64,000 nt of DNA from Onishia taeanensis (GCF_013349955.1 NZ_JABVXC010000001.1:372001-436000); one strand, 5' to 3'; shown: positions 8,796 through 17,377, numbered from the stretch's first letter. Made by a program: numbers and translations. Notes: generated from the letters alone by a model not told the origin.

Positions 8796-9124
8796 TCCGG
8801 GTCCTGGATGAAAACCTGTTCGCCCGGCAGGATTCGTGATACCCCTCACCCGCCGTCAAGCTGACCGCTCTGCTTGTCGTCAGGCAAGCCACCATGCCCC
8901 TGTCACCACGCCCGTCATCATGCCATCCTCAACCGCCGCGGGGCCGGTCGCGGGCGCTCGAACAGGCGGCGAAAGCGCCGAAAAAACGTCGCAAGGCTGT
9001 TATCCGCAAGGCCGCCGCGCGAAAATGTCGCACAAGGCTTTTCCATGGCAGATCATCGCGTGCGGCTCACCCTGCCTTGGCATGCCGTAAAAGGCTCACG
9101 CTCACGACAGGAGGTCACCGACGC
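8796..9124. other. Non-coding gap between guaB and the AbrB-family gene
   Basis: These 329 bp separate two divergent genes. A plus-strand frame runs in from 8894, but its first 77 codons are Arg/Pro/Ala-rich and unlike any membrane protein start. The real start is the TTG at 9125 behind AGGAGGT. No hairpin or RNA gene is evident. Confidence 0.5.
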
Positions 9125-10192
9125 TTGAATAACCCCCTCATCTCTCGTTTCGTCGCCCTGTGCCGCTTTTTCCCCACGCTTGCCCTGGGGCTTGCCGGCG
9201 GCGCCATCGCCTTCCAACTAGACCTGCCGCTGCCCTGGCTGCTGGGCGCCATGATTGCGACCACTATCGCCAGCCTTGGCGGGGCGCGGCTGCGCTCCCC
9301 CGGCCGCGGGCGCAAGGGGGTGCTGGTGGTCATCGGGGTCATGCTGGGCTCGGCCTTTCATCAGGGGCTCAAGATCGATGTGGCGGCCTGGAGCGCGAGT
9401 CTCGCCATCATGCTGCTGGCAACCGGCGTCATGATGGCCTTCTCGGTGTGGTTCTCGCGCAGGATCGGCGGCTATTCGGTGGAAACGTCCCTCTACGCCG
9501 GGGTGCCGGGGGGAGTATCGGCGGTCACCCTGATGGCATTGGAATCCGGCGCCGACCTGCGGGTGGTCGGCATGACCCATGCGGTACGCATTCTGATCCT
9601 GCTGCTGGCCATCCCGCTGGCACTGCCGCTGTTTGGCCATGTCAGCATGCCGGAAAACCGCACCGATATCGCACACTGGCTGTGGCTGCCGGGTGCGATG
9701 GATACCGCCTGGCTGGTCGCGGCGGGGCTTGTCGGCGCTTGGCTGGGCAAGCGCCTGCGATTGCCCAACGCCCTGCTGTTCGGCCCGGCGCTGGCCTCGG
9801 CCGCGCTGCACCTTTCCGGGGTAAGCGATGCTGCGGTACCGCCCACGCTGATCGCCCTGGCCCAGGTGCTGATCGGCGTGTCGGTGGGCGTTCGCTTTAC
9901 CGGGACCTCGCTTGCCACGGTCGGCCACACCCTGGCGATGGCGGTTATTCAGGCCCTGGGGCTATTGGTCATTGCAGGCCTCGCCGCCTGGGGCGCCCAG
10001 CAGTTGGCCGGCATCTCGGTTGCCGCCGCGCTGCTCGCCTACATGCCCGGCGGCGCCCCGGAGCTGAGCCTGGTGGCGCTTTCACTGGGCATCGACCCGG
10101 CCTTTGTCACCGCTCACCACCTGCTGCGCATCACCATATTGGTGCTTTGCCTGCCGCTGCTGCTAAAGCGCCTCGGCCAGACGGTCGCCTAG
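9125..10192 (+). CDS. AbrB-family integral membrane protein
   Basis: The protein has 355 residues and belongs to the AbrB/COG3180 family (PF05145, often mislabelled ammonia monooxygenase), polytopic membrane proteins of uncertain substrate. About ten hydrophobic segments form two homologous halves. Each half has a Gly-rich motif of the family: SLYAGVPGGVSAVTLMALES near residue 125 and AYMPGGAPELSLVALSLGID near 305. The TTG start follows a perfect AGGAGGT (9109-9115) with 9-nt spacing. The next gene downstream is an unrelated TauE/SafE exporter 324 bp away. Transport function is inferred from the fold only. Confidence 0.85.
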   Translation: MNNPLISRFVALCRFFPTLALGLAGGAIAFQLDLPLPWLLGAMIATTIASLGGARLRSPGRGRKGVLVVIGVMLGSAFHQGLKIDVAAWSASLAIMLLATGVMMAFSVWFSRRIGGYSVETSLYAGVPGGVSAVTLMALESGADLRVVGMTHAVRILILLLAIPLALPLFGHVSMPENRTDIAHWLWLPGAMDTAWLVAAGLVGAWLGKRLRLPNALLFGPALASAALHLSGVSDAAVPPTLIALAQVLIGVSVGVRFTGTSLATVGHTLAMAVIQALGLLVIAGLAAWGAQQLAGISVAAALLAYMPGGAPELSLVALSLGIDPAFVTAHHLLRITILVLCLPLLLKRLGQTVA

Positions 10193-10516
10193 GCAATGTC
10201 TGAAAAGTACTGTGCTCGCCCATACGGCGTTAAAAACCGGCTGGAGCGCCAGCCCGGTCAAGATGCTCATTTACACCCCGTAAACTGGTACGCCAGCCCG
10301 GTCCGCTCTTTCGCCAATTTTTGCCTTGCCTGGACTTCGCTCGTCGACTTTTCAAACAAAACCTAGGGGCGAGCCGCAAGCGGTCGTTGCCACCGGCAGC
10401 CGCCGGCCTCACCGGGTTATGATCAACAACTCAGACCCCGACAAGAACAACTAGACTTTCATAAGGTGAAGAAGAGCTAGCACCTTGACGAAGACAACTC
10501 CTCGGTAAGGCACATC
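10193..10516. repeat. 324-bp intergenic region with a near-duplicate 18-mer
   Basis: CTGGAGCGCCAGCCCGGT (10241-10258) and CTGGTACGCCAGCCCGGT (10285-10302) match at 16 of 18 bases. Each folds into a short CTGG/CCAG hairpin, and the first extends with ACCGG/CCGGT. Between them is GCTCATTTACA followed closely by CGTAAACTGG. No convincing gene is present; a 60-codon minus frame (10230-10412) covers the repeats but has no ribosome-binding site. The block looks like a dispersed intergenic element or a small structured RNA. Confidence 0.4.
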
Positions 10517-11269
10517 TTGATCCTTGATATCAGTGCCATACAGCTTATCGGCGTTGCCGCCACCGCCTTTCTGGCCTCACTCATTGGCGGTATCAGCGGT
10601 TACGGCACCGGGCTACTGCTGCCGCCGATCCTGATTCCCATGATCGGGCCGGAGGCGGTAGTGCCGGTGGTCAGTCTCTCGGCGCTGATCACCAATGCCA
10701 GTCGCGTCGCCGCCTTTCGCCATCAGTTCGACCGTGCCCGGGCGCTTTGGGTGGTGGCCTTCGCCCTGCCCTTCTGCCTGCTCGGCGCCTATGGCTACAC
10801 CCGCCTCTCCGGGCCCATGATCAGCGTGGTGCTGGGGCTATTCCTGATCGCGATCGTGCCGCTGCGGCCGCTGCTGGTGCGTCGCCACGGCCACCTTGGC
10901 AAGCCGGGGCTGGCGCTGGGCGCGGGCGGCTACGGGCTGCTGATGGGCGGCACCTCGGGCTCAGGGGTGGTGCTGATCTCGCTGCTGCTCTCGGCGGGGT
11001 TGAGCGGGGCCAGCGTGATCGCCACCGATGCCGGCATTTCCTTGCTGCTGGGCATCGCCAAGGTGTCGCTATTCCAGGCGGCCGGTGCGCTTCCGCCCGC
11101 GCTGTGGCTGATGGCACTGCTGATCGGCGCCTGCGCGGTTCCCGGCACCTTCCTCGCCAAGCGACTGTCGCGGCGGCTGTCGCTGCGCTGGCACTCGTTG
11201 ATCCTGGATGGCGTGGTCGTACTCGGCGGGCTCCTGCTGGTAATCGAAGGCGCCAGCGCCCTGCTGTAA
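10517..11269 (+). CDS. TauE/SafE-family sulfite or organo-anion exporter
   Basis: The protein has 250 residues and is a polytopic inner-membrane protein of the TauE/SafE (DUF81, PF01925) family, whose members export sulfite, sulfoacetate or similar anions. Seven to eight hydrophobic segments are visible. The first contains the family Gly-rich signature (SLIGGISGYGTGLLLPPILI, residues 20-39), repeated in the second half as GGYGLLMGGTSGSGVVLISL near residues 137-156. The TTG start follows TAAGG at moderate spacing. There is no sulfur-metabolism gene nearby, so the substrate cannot be inferred. It ends 69 bp before xseA and could be co-transcribed with it. Confidence 0.85.
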   Translation: MILDISAIQLIGVAATAFLASLIGGISGYGTGLLLPPILIPMIGPEAVVPVVSLSALITNASRVAAFRHQFDRARALWVVAFALPFCLLGAYGYTRLSGPMISVVLGLFLIAIVPLRPLLVRRHGHLGKPGLALGAGGYGLLMGGTSGSGVVLISLLLSAGLSGASVIATDAGISLLLGIAKVSLFQAAGALPPALWLMALLIGACAVPGTFLAKRLSRRLSLRWHSLILDGVVVLGGLLLVIEGASALL

Positions 11270-11338
11270 CGCATTGCTGCCCCCCGCGATGGCGCTCGTG
11301 TTACGCTGCCGAGCCACCCTTGAGCGCTGGAACACCGC

Positions 11339-12769
11339 ATGTCCGCCCCCACTCCCCAGGCCCTTTCCGTCAGCGAACTCAATCGCCGTGCCCGGCTGAT
11401 GCTGGAGCGCGACTTCGGCGACTGCTGGGTCGAGGGCGAGCTTTCCAATGTGGCGCGGCCGGCCTCAGGGCATGTCTATTTCACCTTGAAGGACGAGCGC
11501 GCCCAGCTGAAGTGCGCGCTGTTTCGCAATCGCGCGCGCTTCGTGGGCAGCCCGCTGAACGACGGTGATCGGGTACGCCTGCGCGGCAAGGTGTCGATCT
11601 TCGAGCCCCGGGGCGATTATCAGATGATCGTCGAGGCGGTGCAGCCGACCGGCCAGGGCGACCTGCTGGCGGCCTTCGAGCGCTTGAAGCATCAGCTCGG
11701 CGCCGAGGGCGTGTTCGCCAATGCACGCCCGCTGCCCTGCCCGCCGCGACATCTACTGGTGCTGACCTCGCCGACCGGCGCGGCGATTCGCGATGTCTTG
11801 GCGGTGCTTGCCGCCCGCTGGCCGCTTTCCCGGGTCAGCGTGCTGCCGGTGCCGGTTCAGGGCAAGGAGGCGGCGCCGGCCATGATCCGTGCCCTGGCGC
11901 TGGCCAACCGCGACGCGCGCTTCGATGCGGATCGTGACGCCATCCTGGTGACGCGCGGTGGCGGCAGCCTCGAGGATCTGTGGGCCTTCAATGACGAGCA
12001 TCTGGCCCGGGCGATTTTCCATTCCCGGCTGCCGGTGCTTTCGGCGGTGGGCCACGAAACCGATGTCACGCTTTCAGACTTCGCCGCCGATGCGCGAGCC
12101 CCGACGCCTTCGGCGGCAGCGGAGCGGCTGGTGCCGGACCAGGCGGCCCTGCGCCAGCGGCTCGACAGCGCCCTTTCGCGCCTAGCCCGCGCCCAGCGCA
12201 GCCGGCTGGACGCCGAGACCCAGCGTCTGGATCACTTACGCGCCCGACTGCGTCACCCCGGTGAGCGGCTCGCCCAGCAGCGCGCGCATCTTGGCCAGCT
12301 AGAGGGACGCCTACAGCGGGCCATGCAGTCACGGCTCATGGAGGCCCGCACCCGCGAGCGGCACGCCGGCGCCCGCCTGAACGCCTTCGACCCGCGCCAG
12401 CAGTTGGATAGCGCCCGGCAGCGCCTCGTTCAGGCCGACAGCCGGCTTCAGGCGGCCCTGCCCCGCCAGCTCGCCGAACATCGCCAACGGCTGTCGTCGC
12501 TCGCCCGCGAGCTGCAGGCGGTCAGCCCGCTGGCGGTACTCGGGCGCGGCTACTCGATTCTTTCAGATGATGAGGGTCGGGTGATACAGCGCAGCCAGGA
12601 TACAAAGCCGGGGCAGCAGCTGACCGCACGGCTGGGCGAAGGCAGGCTCAAGGTGGAAGTGAAGCGGCGCTTCAAGGCAGCGCCGGCCCCGTCACAGGCC
12701 TCACCACAGGACCCGTCCCAGGCCACAGCCCAACCCGCGGGGCCAGAGCGCCAGGACGAGACCGACTAA
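11339..12769 (+). CDS. xseA: Exodeoxyribonuclease VII large subunit
   Basis: Catalytic subunit of exonuclease VII, which with XseB degrades single-stranded DNA from both ends in repair. At 476 residues it is close to the usual length. It starts with an OB fold (residues 8-105, with WVEGELSNVARPASGHVYF and LRGKVSIFEPRGDYQM) followed by the catalytic core (about 115-330: TSPTGAAIRDVL, TRGGGSLEDLWAFND, VGHETDVTLSDFAADARAPTP). A long coiled-coil region and a C-terminal RGYSILSDDEG block follow. xseB is not in the window. Its stop codon directly abuts the stop of the convergent glrR with no base between them and no terminator. Confidence 0.97.
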   Translation: MSAPTPQALSVSELNRRARLMLERDFGDCWVEGELSNVARPASGHVYFTLKDERAQLKCALFRNRARFVGSPLNDGDRVRLRGKVSIFEPRGDYQMIVEAVQPTGQGDLLAAFERLKHQLGAEGVFANARPLPCPPRHLLVLTSPTGAAIRDVLAVLAARWPLSRVSVLPVPVQGKEAAPAMIRALALANRDARFDADRDAILVTRGGGSLEDLWAFNDEHLARAIFHSRLPVLSAVGHETDVTLSDFAADARAPTPSAAAERLVPDQAALRQRLDSALSRLARAQRSRLDAETQRLDHLRARLRHPGERLAQQRAHLGQLEGRLQRAMQSRLMEARTRERHAGARLNAFDPRQQLDSARQRLVQADSRLQAALPRQLAEHRQRLSSLARELQAVSPLAVLGRGYSILSDDEGRVIQRSQDTKPGQQLTARLGEGRLKVEVKRRFKAAPAPSQASPQDPSQATAQPAGPERQDETD

Positions 12770-14164
12770 TCAGCCATCACTCTTGGCCACGGCCTTGAAG
12801 CTGCTGGGCTCGAGTTCGTGGCGGCCCAGCAGCTTGTAGAAGTCGGTGCGGTTGCGCCCGGCGATGCGTGCGGCCTGGGTGACGTTGCCTTCGGTGATCT
12901 TCAGCACCTTGATCAGATAGCCCCGCTCGAAGCTCGCGCGGGCGTCATTGAACGACGGCAGGGCGTTCTCCTCGGCCACCAGTGCCTGGGCGACCAGCGC
13001 TTCGGGAATGATGGGCGCACTGGTCAGCGCCACGCACTGCTCGACCACGTTGACCAGCTGGCGCACGTTGCCGGGCCAGGCCGACGAGGCCAGCAGGTTC
13101 AGCGCCTCGGTGGAGAAGCCCTTCACGAACGGCTTGTGACGGGCGGCGGCCTGGCTGACCAGATGCTTGGCCAGCAGCGGCACGTCCTCGGCGCGCTCCT
13201 TGAGCGGCGGCAGGCGCAAGTTGACCACGTTGAGGCGGTAGTAAAGATCCTCCCGGAAGTCGCCCTCATGCATGGCGCGGTCCAGGTCGCGGTGAGTGGC
13301 CGAGATGATACGCACGTCGACAGGCACCGAGGCGGTCGAGCCCAGCGGCCGGACCTGACGTTCCTGCAGCACGCGCAGTAGCTTCACCTGCAGGGAGAGC
13401 GGCATGTCGCCGATTTCGTCGAGGAACAGGCTACCGCCGTCGGCGGCCTGGAACAGCCCTTCGTGCTGGCTGATCGCGCCGGTGAAGGCTCCCTTGGCGT
13501 GGCCGAAGAGTTCGCTTTCCAACAGCTGCTCGGGCAAGGCGCCGCAGTTGATGGCGACGAACGGCTTGTCGGCGCGGGGGCTGGCGTCATGCAGGGCGCG
13601 CGCCAGCAGCTCCTTGCCCGACCCCGAAGGCCCACTGACCAGTACGCTGACATCGGCACCGGCGACCATGCGGGCCTGGTCGAGAATACGCTCCATCTGC
13701 GGGCTGCGGGTAATGATCGCCGAACGCCAGGCGTCGTCGCCGTCGCTGGCGGCCGGTGCCTGGAGCAGCGCCTCGTCGATCGCCGTGAACAGCTCGTCGC
13801 GGTCGACGGGCTTGGTCAGGAAGCTGAACACCCCCTGGCGGGTGGCACTCACCGCATCGGGGATCGAACCATGGGCGGTGAGAATGATCACCGGCAGACC
13901 CGGAGCCTGGCGCTGGATCTCCTGAAACAGCGCCAGGCCGTCCATCTCGTCCATGCGCAGGTCCGAGAGCACCAGATCCGGGCGCTCAATGGCCAGGCGG
14001 TCCAGCGCCATGCGGCCGCTGTCGGCGGTGGTGACGCGAAAGCCACGGCTTTCCAGCCGCATGCCCAACAGCCTGAGCAAGCTGGCATCATCATCGACCA
14101 GCAGGATATGGGCGATGGGTTTGCTGCCCTTGAGGGCGCCGGTCAGTTGCGCGGCGTCTTTCAC
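12770..14164 (-). CDS. glrR: Sigma54-dependent response regulator GlrR (QseF)
   Basis: NtrC-type activator of the envelope-stress system GlrK/GlrR. It has 464 residues: a receiver domain at 18-130 with acidic residues D24-D26 and phospho-acceptor D68; an AAA+ domain at 155-390 with Walker A GPSGSGKE and the sigma54-contact loop GAFTGA; and a Fis-type helix-turn-helix at the C-terminus (GNVTQAARIAGRNRTDFYKL). It is last in glrK-qseG-glrR, the enterobacterial order. In E. coli it activates sigma54 promoters of glmY and rpoE. A matching sigma54 promoter lies upstream of glrK here. Confidence 0.95.
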   Translation of the reverse strand: MKDAAQLTGALKGSKPIAHILLVDDDASLLRLLGMRLESRGFRVTTADSGRMALDRLAIERPDLVLSDLRMDEMDGLALFQEIQRQAPGLPVIILTAHGSIPDAVSATRQGVFSFLTKPVDRDELFTAIDEALLQAPAASDGDDAWRSAIITRSPQMERILDQARMVAGADVSVLVSGPSGSGKELLARALHDASPRADKPFVAINCGALPEQLLESELFGHAKGAFTGAISQHEGLFQAADGGSLFLDEIGDMPLSLQVKLLRVLQERQVRPLGSTASVPVDVRIISATHRDLDRAMHEGDFREDLYYRLNVVNLRLPPLKERAEDVPLLAKHLVSQAAARHKPFVKGFSTEALNLLASSAWPGNVRQLVNVVEQCVALTSAPIIPEALVAQALVAEENALPSFNDARASFERGYLIKVLKITEGNVTQAARIAGRNRTDFYKLLGRHELEPSSFKAVAKSDG

Positions 14165-14219
14165 GGTGATCTCCCTTCTTTTCAGACGAAGCCTGGCCAG
14201 GCACCCGGCGCATCACGCC

Positions 14220-14777
14220 TCAGGGGGCCTGCTGTCGCAGGTTGATGCTTTGCTCGATATCGCTCAGGGCCTCCAGCTTGGCGGCCATCTCGTCCAGCTG
14301 CTCGGCCTGAGCGGTGTTTTCGTCGGCCAGCGCCTGGCGTGCCTGGCGCTGCTCGGCCAGCTTGGCGGACAGGGCACGGCGCCCTTCGAGCTCATTGAGC
14401 CAGTAACGTAGCAGCGGCTGCAGCTCCTCTGGTGCCTTGGCCAGATCGGCCTTGTAGAGCTCCGAAGCCTGATTCCATTCGCTTTCGCTGCCCCAGGAAA
14501 GCACCACAGCACGGACCAGGCGCTCCTGGGTATCGTCGCCATCGAGGCGCGCCAGTTGGCGGTCACGCCAGTCACGATCGCCACGCAGGGAGGCCAGCCC
14601 GAAGGCCACCCAGGCCTCGGTCTGGCAGGCATTTACGGTCAGGCTAGGCCACTCGTCCTGGCAACCGGCGGGCAGTTCCGTCAGCGTCGGTGGCGTGGAG
14701 GACGTTTGCGCCGGCAGCCACTGGCATCCTGCCAGCAGTGAAACGGCGACCAGCCCCGTCAGAGTGCGGTACAGCAT
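14220..14777 (-). CDS. qseG: QseG-like outer-membrane lipoprotein
   Basis: The protein has 185 residues with a lipoprotein signal (hydrophobic segment then lipobox LLAGC, Cys at 18), so it is probably lipidated and anchored in the outer membrane. The rest is a helical domain ending in a coiled-coil stretch (about residues 125-180, rich in Glu, Gln, Ala). It lies between the kinase and regulator genes, 3 bp after the kinase stop and 55 bp before glrR. In enterobacteria QseG interacts with and activates the kinase in the periplasm. Assignment rests on synteny, the lipobox and size; sequence conservation in this family is low. Confidence 0.8.
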   Translation of the reverse strand: MLYRTLTGLVAVSLLAGCQWLPAQTSSTPPTLTELPAGCQDEWPSLTVNACQTEAWVAFGLASLRGDRDWRDRQLARLDGDDTQERLVRAVVLSWGSESEWNQASELYKADLAKAPEELQPLLRYWLNELEGRRALSAKLAEQRQARQALADENTAQAEQLDEMAAKLEALSDIEQSINLRQQAP

Positions 14778-14780
14778 GGG

Positions 14781-16301
14781 TCATGAGTTCCTTGCGTCTG
14801 CGTCTGCCGCACGGTGCTGAGGTGACGGCATCATTATCGTATTCGTGTCCTGCTGATTCACGCCCTGCGCATTGCATGTCTGCCAGGGCAAGGTCAGGCG
14901 GAAACACACCGCCAGACGAGCATCGTCGACCAGTTCCAGGTGCCCCTGCTGGGCCTTGGCACAGTCGGCGGCCACCGACAGGCCGATTCCCGAGCCCTTG
15001 AGCGGCCCTTTGCGCCGGGCACGTCCCTGGTAGAAGGGATCGAAGAGCCGCTCGCGGTCTTCATCGCCAATCTCATCGCCGCTGTTGGCCACTTCCAGCA
15101 GAAGCAGGTCGCCGCGCTGCTGGGCCCGCAGCTCAAGCATCCCGCCGTCCTCGCCATAGGCAATGGCATTGGACAAAAGGTTATCGAGGATGCGCCCGGT
15201 GGCGGTGCGGTCGGCTTGCCAGGCCAGCGGCCGGTCGCGCCACTTCACCTGTATGCCCTTGGCATCCAGGGCCAGCTGATGCTTGGCCAGCAGCTCCTTG
15301 ATCAGCGTGGTGACATCGAATCGCTTGACGCTGGCCTCGGCATGGTGCTGAAGCAAATTGTAGTCGAGCAGCTGTTCGATGAGGCGCTGAAGCTCCTCGC
15401 CGCTGGCCTCGATCAGCTCGAGGATCTCGTGCTGGCGCGCGCTCAGCTCGCCGGCCACCCCGTCGGAAAGCAGCGCCGTGCCTTCCCTGACGCTTGCCAG
15501 CGGCGTCTTGAGTTCGTGGGACATGTGGCGCAGGAACTGACGCTTCTGGGCCTCCAGCTCATCCAGCCGTGCCGACAGCCAATCGAGCCGCTCGTCGAGC
15601 TGCACCAGCTCCGCCGGCCCCTGAAGCCCCTTCGAGGGCGCAGGCTGACCGGCGCTACCCAGGCTCAGGATGCGTCGTTCGAGCTGGCGAATCGGGCGAA
15701 TGATCAACCAGGTGAACAGTAGCATCAGCACCAGGCTCGCCGAGACCAATGCCGTGGTCTGCAGCCACAGGCGGGTCTGCACGCCACCGGCCTGTTCGCG
15801 GATACGTTCGATGCGCGCGTCGATGTGCCGGTTGGTCGCCTGGCGCACGGCCTCGGTGCGCTGGGCGAAGGGCACGAACTCGTCGAGCCGGGACTGGATG
15901 TCGTCCACCGGGGCATCGAGCAGGGTCTTGAGGCTATCGATGCGGTTGGCGAGTGCCTGAGCGTCGGGGTTATCGGGCATCAACAACCGCTGCCTGGCCA
16001 GCATTGCCTCGAATTCGTCGGCTCGCTGGGTATAGATCTCGCGCAGGCCGGGCTCCTCCAGCACCGCGTACTGGCGAGCGCTGCGCTCCATCTCCACGGC
16101 AAGCGAAGACAGTGTCCGGGCGCGGCGAGTTTCTTCGACCGCCTGCCGAGCGCTGTCGTCAGCGAGCCGGGTCAATTCGGAGAGCGCCTGACCGGCCTGG
16201 AACATCAAGATACCCAGCGGCAGCATCACCACCAGAAAGGCCAGTAGTACCAGTTGCAGCAGGGAACGGGGGCGCCAGCGGCGCGAGACCTGAGTGGTCA
16301 T
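14781..16301 (-). CDS. glrK: Sensor histidine kinase GlrK (QseE)
   Basis: Membrane sensor that phosphorylates GlrR. The start at 16301 (MTTQVSRRWRPRSLLQLVLL) gives 506 residues and places the first membrane segment as in homologues; in-frame ATGs at 16340 and 16394 are less likely. Order: transmembrane segment 14-36, periplasmic helical domain 37-178, second transmembrane segment 180-202, HAMP-like linker, dimerisation helix with phospho-acceptor H262 in RHMSHELKTPL, then a HATPase with N box (DNLLSNAIAYGEDG), G1 (NSGDEIGDED) and G2 (GSGIGLSVA). The extension after about residue 465 is polar. First gene of glrK-qseG-glrR; a sigma54-type non-coding transcript ends about 180 bp upstream. Confidence 0.92.
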   Translation of the reverse strand: MTTQVSRRWRPRSLLQLVLLAFLVVMLPLGILMFQAGQALSELTRLADDSARQAVEETRRARTLSSLAVEMERSARQYAVLEEPGLREIYTQRADEFEAMLARQRLLMPDNPDAQALANRIDSLKTLLDAPVDDIQSRLDEFVPFAQRTEAVRQATNRHIDARIERIREQAGGVQTRLWLQTTALVSASLVLMLLFTWLIIRPIRQLERRILSLGSAGQPAPSKGLQGPAELVQLDERLDWLSARLDELEAQKRQFLRHMSHELKTPLASVREGTALLSDGVAGELSARQHEILELIEASGEELQRLIEQLLDYNLLQHHAEASVKRFDVTTLIKELLAKHQLALDAKGIQVKWRDRPLAWQADRTATGRILDNLLSNAIAYGEDGGMLELRAQQRGDLLLLEVANSGDEIGDEDRERLFDPFYQGRARRKGPLKGSGIGLSVAADCAKAQQGHLELVDDARLAVCFRLTLPWQTCNAQGVNQQDTNTIMMPSPQHRAADADARNS

Positions 16302-16479
16302 GACAAGGGTTCTTTGCAGAAGGAGTTGGGACGATGTCATGGGGCTTACCACTGCAGGATACCAGAGTTGCCGGGAACGACCGCGACCTTTCACGGCTTA
16401 CCGGGCCTGGTCGGAGGCATGAACCCGGTCGGGAGCATGGTCACGGCTTGGACACGCCGAGCCATGCCAAGGAATAGAC

Positions 16480-16507
16480 AAAAAAAGAGGGCCGGCAGAG
16501 CCGGCCC
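16480..16507 (-). terminator. Intrinsic terminator of the candidate RNA
   Basis: GGGCCGGC and GCCGGCCC form an 8-bp GC stem with a 3-nt loop, followed on the minus strand by TC and seven T (16486-16480). It lies about 180 bp before the glrK start and does not belong to any coding gene, which is the main reason to infer a separate transcript. Confidence 0.85.
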
Positions 16508-16929
16508 AATACGCAGGGAACTTCAGGTGAAACAATGTCGGGGGAGCAGACGCGTCTGGGCGGACTGGTCGACATTCTTTCTGGGCCTAAGCCCCGAAGT
16601 CACACGACGGTATCGTCACTCGCCAGAAGCTGGCCGTCATGTGTGGGGACGCATCCCCTCTTCGTTCAGGTGGCAGCGCCGCTTGCGCGTCGCCGCCGGA
16701 TTCAGCCCCCGAGGGGGCGAGGCATCCTTGCCGAGAGCATCCTTGCCCGTAGCGGTACCGTTCCTTGCCTGTCGGCGGTACCCGTCTCATCGCTACATCA
16801 GTCACACATCGCGTGGAGCAGACACGACCGACCCGATCGGGTGACATGCACAGGGTAAGTAAATGCGCCCTGTCAGGCCGGCCAGGAAACGGTTCGAGCC
16901 GTGATGAACCGAATCCCTTGCTTGCTCGC
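16480..16929 (-). ncRNA. Candidate sigma54-dependent structured RNA upstream of glrK
   Basis: A minus-strand transcript of about 450 nt is bounded by a sigma54-type promoter (GG at 16953-16952, GC at 16941-16940) and a strong intrinsic terminator (16507-16480). No credible ORF is present: the only long minus frame starts inside the promoter. The region is dense in potential hairpins, for example ACAGGG/CCCTGT, GGTACCG/CGGTACC with a GGCAAGGA-containing loop, GCCCCC/GGGGGC, GGGGA/TCCCC and GCCAG/CTGGC. GGCAAGGA occurs three times. The position, directly upstream of glrK in the same direction, is that of the GlrR-controlled sRNA glmY in enterobacteria. Homology to GlmY is not claimed; it is longer than GlmY. 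Confidence 0.55.
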
Positions 16930-16937
16930 TTAATGTA

Positions 16938-16954
16938 TTGCGAGGAGCGTGCCA
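16938..16954 (-). promoter_or_regulatory. Sigma54 (-24/-12) promoter
   Basis: The minus strand reads TGGCACGCTCCTCGCAA. The invariant GG and GC are exactly 10 bp apart and TGGCAC matches the -24 consensus; the -12 element is TCGCAA instead of TTGCAA. Transcription would start near 16929. Confidence 0.6.
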
Positions 16955-17062
16955 AAAACCCACAAAGATATTTATTTTCAACAACTTAAAAACAAACACC
17001 TATGCCAATCAGGCCAATGAAGCTCTCAAAGGGGGGAAAAGTCGTCCGCGACCCGCGGTTTT

Positions 17063-17176
17063 CGTCTCCAATTGGCGACGTCATAGCACGGCAAATGGAA
17101 AAAACTTATTAAATCAAATAGTTACCATGTACTCTTTTGGCGACATTCGCTGCTCCCGCTGTCGCTGACGGCGACA
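17063..17176. promoter_or_regulatory. Candidate upstream activator (GlrR) sites
   Basis: GTC-N10-GAC occurs at 17064-17079 (CGTC...GACG), and TGTC-N9-GACA at 17160-17176, with a further GCGACA half-site at 17140-17145. These lie 110-240 bp upstream of the sigma54 promoter, the usual distance for an enhancer. The E. coli GlrR consensus is TGTC-N10-GACA, so neither site is perfect. Confidence 0.35.
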
Positions 17177-17334
17177 CGCATACTGAGGCCCCCATGCCAC
17201 AGGTGCTCGCCTTGGGCTTTCGTAACGGACCCTCGCAAAGAGCCCGCATGGCCCCTATAGCAGCAACGCAGGTGGCGGACTCACCGCACGGCATTCAAGC
17301 CAGAAACATGCGTGGCGTGGCGACAGGGTAATGC

Positions 17335-17374
17335 AAAAGACGGACAGGCGGCTGCCACTCAGGGCCGCCGCCTG
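17335..17374 (-). terminator. Terminator of argA
   Basis: CAGGCGGC (17345-17352) pairs with GCCGCCTG (17367-17374). On the minus strand the stem is followed by TCCGTC and four T. It lies 3 bp past the argA stop. The 370 bp between here and the sigma54 promoter carry no gene. Confidence 0.65.
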
Positions 17375-17377
17375 TGA

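Noticed and set aside
8894..9124. An N-terminal extension of the AbrB-family protein
   Set aside because: The 77 extra residues are basic and unlike the family, whereas TTG at 9125 has a perfect AGGAGGT and gives the normal length.
10230..10412. A 60-codon minus-strand gene
   Set aside because: It covers the repeated hairpins, lacks a ribosome-binding site and ends in repeat sequence; an intergenic element explains it better.
16480..16929. CsrB/RsmZ-like sRNA
   Set aside because: GGCAAGGA motifs caught the eye, but only about five GGA triplets occur in 450 nt, no more than expected by chance, so membership in that family is not claimed.
16587..16955. A 122-codon minus-strand frame across the candidate RNA upstream of glrK
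   Set aside because: Its TTG start lies inside the sigma54 promoter, upstream of the predicted transcription start. It has no Shine-Dalgarno sequence and its composition (Arg, Ser, Pro, Cys) is typical of a shadow frame in GC-rich DNA.
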